Shown here: positions 5,363 through 6,746 of the stretch, in pieces
Layout: each line of letters opens with the position of its first letter
Numbering within the stretch: position 1 is the first letter of the stretch
NCBI GenBank assembly: GCA_004283105.1
Contig: SHLN01000144.1
Span: 1-6,746 of the forward strand
Origin: Acidimicrobiia bacterium
GTDB lineage: Bacteria > Actinomycetota > Acidimicrobiia > Spongiisociales > SHLN01
DNA length: 6,746 nt
Reading direction: 5' to 3'
Position numbers and translations under genes: made by a program
The notes under the pieces: model-generated
Database searches by the model: none
Told to the model about the DNA's origin: nothing
The model's input: only the letters and a program-made list of their open reading frames with translations

Positions 5363-6155
5363 CGAGACCGGGGAAAGCGGGATCGGCGGCCGTGATGGCT
5401 GACAGGATCTTCGTAGCGGATTCGTCGTCGCCGAGATGGGCGGCAACCCGGGCCGCTACGTACCACTGGCGAAGCTCGGCCTCGTGGGGGTGCTCTTCGA
5501 GCCGCTTGGGATTGACCACCTGCCAGGCGTCCTTGGCCCGGCCGGCATCGAGGAGGTGAGAGCCGTACACGACCCGGGCTTCGCGGAAGGTGTCGGGGCG
5601 GCCACCGAGATGCTTGAGCTCATCCCAGGTCTTGTCGACATCGTCTGATCTCTCCAGCGCCCGCAGACAGTCCATTTCGACCGGCATGTGGGTCGTCTCA
5701 CCGGCGATCCGTCGGAAGGTTCGAAGCTCCTTGAGGGCGGGCTCCCATCGGCCAAGGCGATAGAGGGACAGGGCGAGGATCTCCCGGATCGTGGCGTTCG
5801 ACGAGGAAGCTTGCTTTGCTCGCTCGGCCTGCTCGACCGCCTTCCCGTACCGGGCATCGGCAAACGCACCGGCGGCAGCCTCGAGGTTTTGCATCACCGC
5901 CGCCCGGCGTTCCTTGCGGGTCGTCCGGGTGACTTCTTCCTGGATCCATTTGGGGAGCTGGCTGCCGGCTGTGAGATCGAGTTGCGGACGAGGGGCTTCC
6001 GAGCGGTCGCGCGAGCCCCGGCGGCCCGATCCACCTCCGCCCCCTTTGCCCCTCTTGCCTCCGTAGCCGCCCGAGCCGCGGCCCTGGCCCTTGTGGCTCT
6101 TGCTGATCGGTGGTTTGCGGCCCTTGTTGTGGCCGTGCTGTGTCTTCTCTCCCAT
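5334..6155 (-). CDS. TPR-repeat protein with basic Gly/Arg-rich N-terminal tail
   Basis: This 273-residue protein has two parts. Residues 1-55 are low-complexity, rich in Gly, Lys, Arg and Ser, with RGSGGYGGKRGKGGGGG-like composition, and probably unstructured. Residues 85-270 are helical with tetratricopeptide-like repeats: about 88-118 (A-x-A-D-A-R-Y-G-K-A-V-E-Q-A), 122-152 (ALSLYRLGRWEPALKELR is the clearest), 190-220 and 230-262. TPR folds bind other proteins; the positive tail could contact RNA, DNA or ribosomes, but that is inference. It recalls actinobacterial TPR proteins with charged N-termini and no settled function. There is no signal peptide or membrane segment. The ATG at 6155 has no ribosome binding site but is preceded by a well-placed TAGCTT, fitting a leaderless start. 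The methyltransferase overlaps its 3' end. Confidence 0.78.
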   Translation of the reverse strand: MGEKTQHGHNKGRKPPISKSHKGQGRGSGGYGGKRGKGGGGGSGRRGSRDRSEAPRPQLDLTAGSQLPKWIQEEVTRTTRKERRAAVMQNLEAAAGAFADARYGKAVEQAERAKQASSSNATIREILALSLYRLGRWEPALKELRTFRRIAGETTHMPVEMDCLRALERSDDVDKTWDELKHLGGRPDTFREARVVYGSHLLDAGRAKDAWQVVNPKRLEEHPHEAELRQWYVAARVAAHLGDDESATKILSAITAADPAFPGLDELEAAIGG

Positions 6156-6161
6156 GCGCCC

Positions 6162-6167
6162 AAGCTA
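6162..6167 (-). promoter_or_regulatory. Candidate -10 element for a leaderless TPR-gene transcript
   Basis: On the minus strand this reads TAGCTT, matching TANNNT, and ends exactly six bases before the ATG at 6155. The geometry is the same as for the MBL gene, so transcription probably begins at or next to the start codon. If used, it makes the TPR and methyltransferase genes a unit separate from the TerC gene. The -35 region is not convincing. Confidence 0.4.
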
Positions 6168-6211
6168 CACGGCCGGTACCCAAACCCCCACATTCAGGGC
6201 GAACCGATCGT

Positions 6212-6746
6212 CTATGTGGCGTCGGTGGCCTTCGCCTCACGCTCGGCTTCGGCGGCCAGACGCTTGGTCTTTCGTTCGCTCAGGACGATGGCGGCCACCA
6301 GGATTCCACCGATGATCGCGAGCGATACGTAGGTATCGACGTGATACCAGTTGGCGGCGACCATTTTGAGGCCAACAAAGATCAGGATGGCGCCCAGGGC
6401 GTGTGACAGGTAGTGGAAGCGCTGGCGGGCGTTGGCGAGCAGGAAGTACATCGCCCGCAGCCCCAGAATGGCGAAGGCGTTGGAGGCGAACACGAGATAC
6501 GGCTCGTTCGACACGGCCAGGATGGCGGGAACGGAGTCGACGGCGAAGATGACGTCGGTCAACTCCACCACAACGAGAGCGCCAAGAAGCGGTGTGGCGG
6601 TCCGCTTGCCTCCAATCCTGGTGAAGAACTTCTGGCCGTCGAACTCCTTGCTGACGGGCATGAACCGCTGGACGAGCCCGAGCCCCCGGGTGGCCCCCTC
6701 ACCCTCATCCTCACGGTGGCGGATGACCTTGAAGCCGGTGTAGACG
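6212..6746 (-). CDS. TerC-family integral membrane protein, N-terminal half outside window
   Basis: The frame is open from the right edge to the TAG at 6212-6214, giving the last 177 or so residues. The visible part starts VYTGFKVIRHRED, runs through a charged loop to QRFMPVSKEFDGQKFF and RIGGKRTATPLL, then VELTDVIFAVDSVPAILAVS, a TerC-family hallmark whose acidic residues in a membrane helix suggest ion binding. Further hydrophobic helices follow (ASNAFAILGLRAMYFLL, then LGAILIFVGLKMVAA, then VSLAIIGGILVAAIVL), and a short charged tail (SERKTKRLAAEAERE) ends the protein. TerC relatives such as Alx and MeeF are linked to manganese export or metal loading; others to tellurite resistance. The ATG at 6661 is internal: the reading frame and family similarity continue upstream of it, so the true start is beyond the window. 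No tellurite cluster is visible nearby. Confidence 0.9.
   Translation of the reverse strand, partial: VYTGFKVIRHREDEGEGATRGLGLVQRFMPVSKEFDGQKFFTRIGGKRTATPLLGALVVVELTDVIFAVDSVPAILAVSNEPYLVFASNAFAILGLRAMYFLLANARQRFHYLSHALGAILIFVGLKMVAANWYHVDTYVSLAIIGGILVAAIVLSERKTKRLAAEAEREAKATDAT

Noticed and set aside
5363..5446. N-terminal extension of the methyltransferase to an ATG at 5446
   Set aside because: The 28 extra residues are Pro/Ser/Arg-rich without family similarity and lie wholly within the TPR gene in another frame.
6212..6661. TerC-like gene starting at the ATG at 6661
   Set aside because: The frame continues upstream to the window edge with typical TerC sequence (YTGFKVIRH), so that methionine is internal.
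1..6746. tRNA, rRNA, CRISPR array, insertion sequence or defence cluster
   Set aside because: I found no cloverleaf-like segment, regularly spaced repeat, transposase or terminal inverted repeat, and the genes account for nearly all the sequence.

Overview
The window is G+C-rich, actinobacterial-looking chromosomal DNA. Coding density is near total, gaps are short, one gene starts with GTG, and several starts have only weak ribosome binding sites. The SURF1-like, short SSB-like and Gly/Arg-tailed TPR proteins look most like actinobacterial (perhaps Acidimicrobiia-type) relatives. That placement is from memory of family appearance, not from a search.

Layout, left to right. Positions 1-885 (minus) hold most of a membrane-anchored endonuclease/exonuclease/phosphatase (EEP) protein that runs off the left edge. 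Its start overlaps by four bases (ATGA) the stop of a SURF1-like cytochrome oxidase assembly protein (882-1598, minus). Upstream of that are a gamma-glutamyltransferase-like Ntn-hydrolase (1658-3187, minus) and a short single-stranded-DNA-binding-like OB-fold protein (3242-3571, minus). These four genes could be read leftwards as one series, but candidate hairpins and a possible internal promoter lie between them.

A divergent promoter region (3572-3656) with a perfect 8-bp inverted repeat separates the SSB-like gene from an MBL-fold hydrolase on the plus strand (3657-4577). The MBL gene meets a class I SAM-dependent methyltransferase (4574 to about 5362, minus) tail to tail; their two stop codons share one CTAG. 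The methyltransferase overlaps the end of a TPR-type protein with a basic, Gly/Arg-rich N-terminal tail (5334-6155, minus). Last comes the C-terminal half of a TerC-family membrane protein (6212 to the right edge, minus).

The genes do not form an obvious single pathway: respiratory assembly, a DNA-binding protein, hydrolases, a methyltransferase and a metal-linked membrane protein look like a housekeeping mix. I saw no RNA genes, mobile elements, CRISPR arrays or clear new defence-type system. The points most worth a second look are the GGT-like enzyme with a replaced substrate-binding arginine, the abnormal C-terminal end of the EEP protein at the left edge, two starts placed as if leaderless, the shared-stop convergent junction, and the Gly/Arg-tailed TPR protein.
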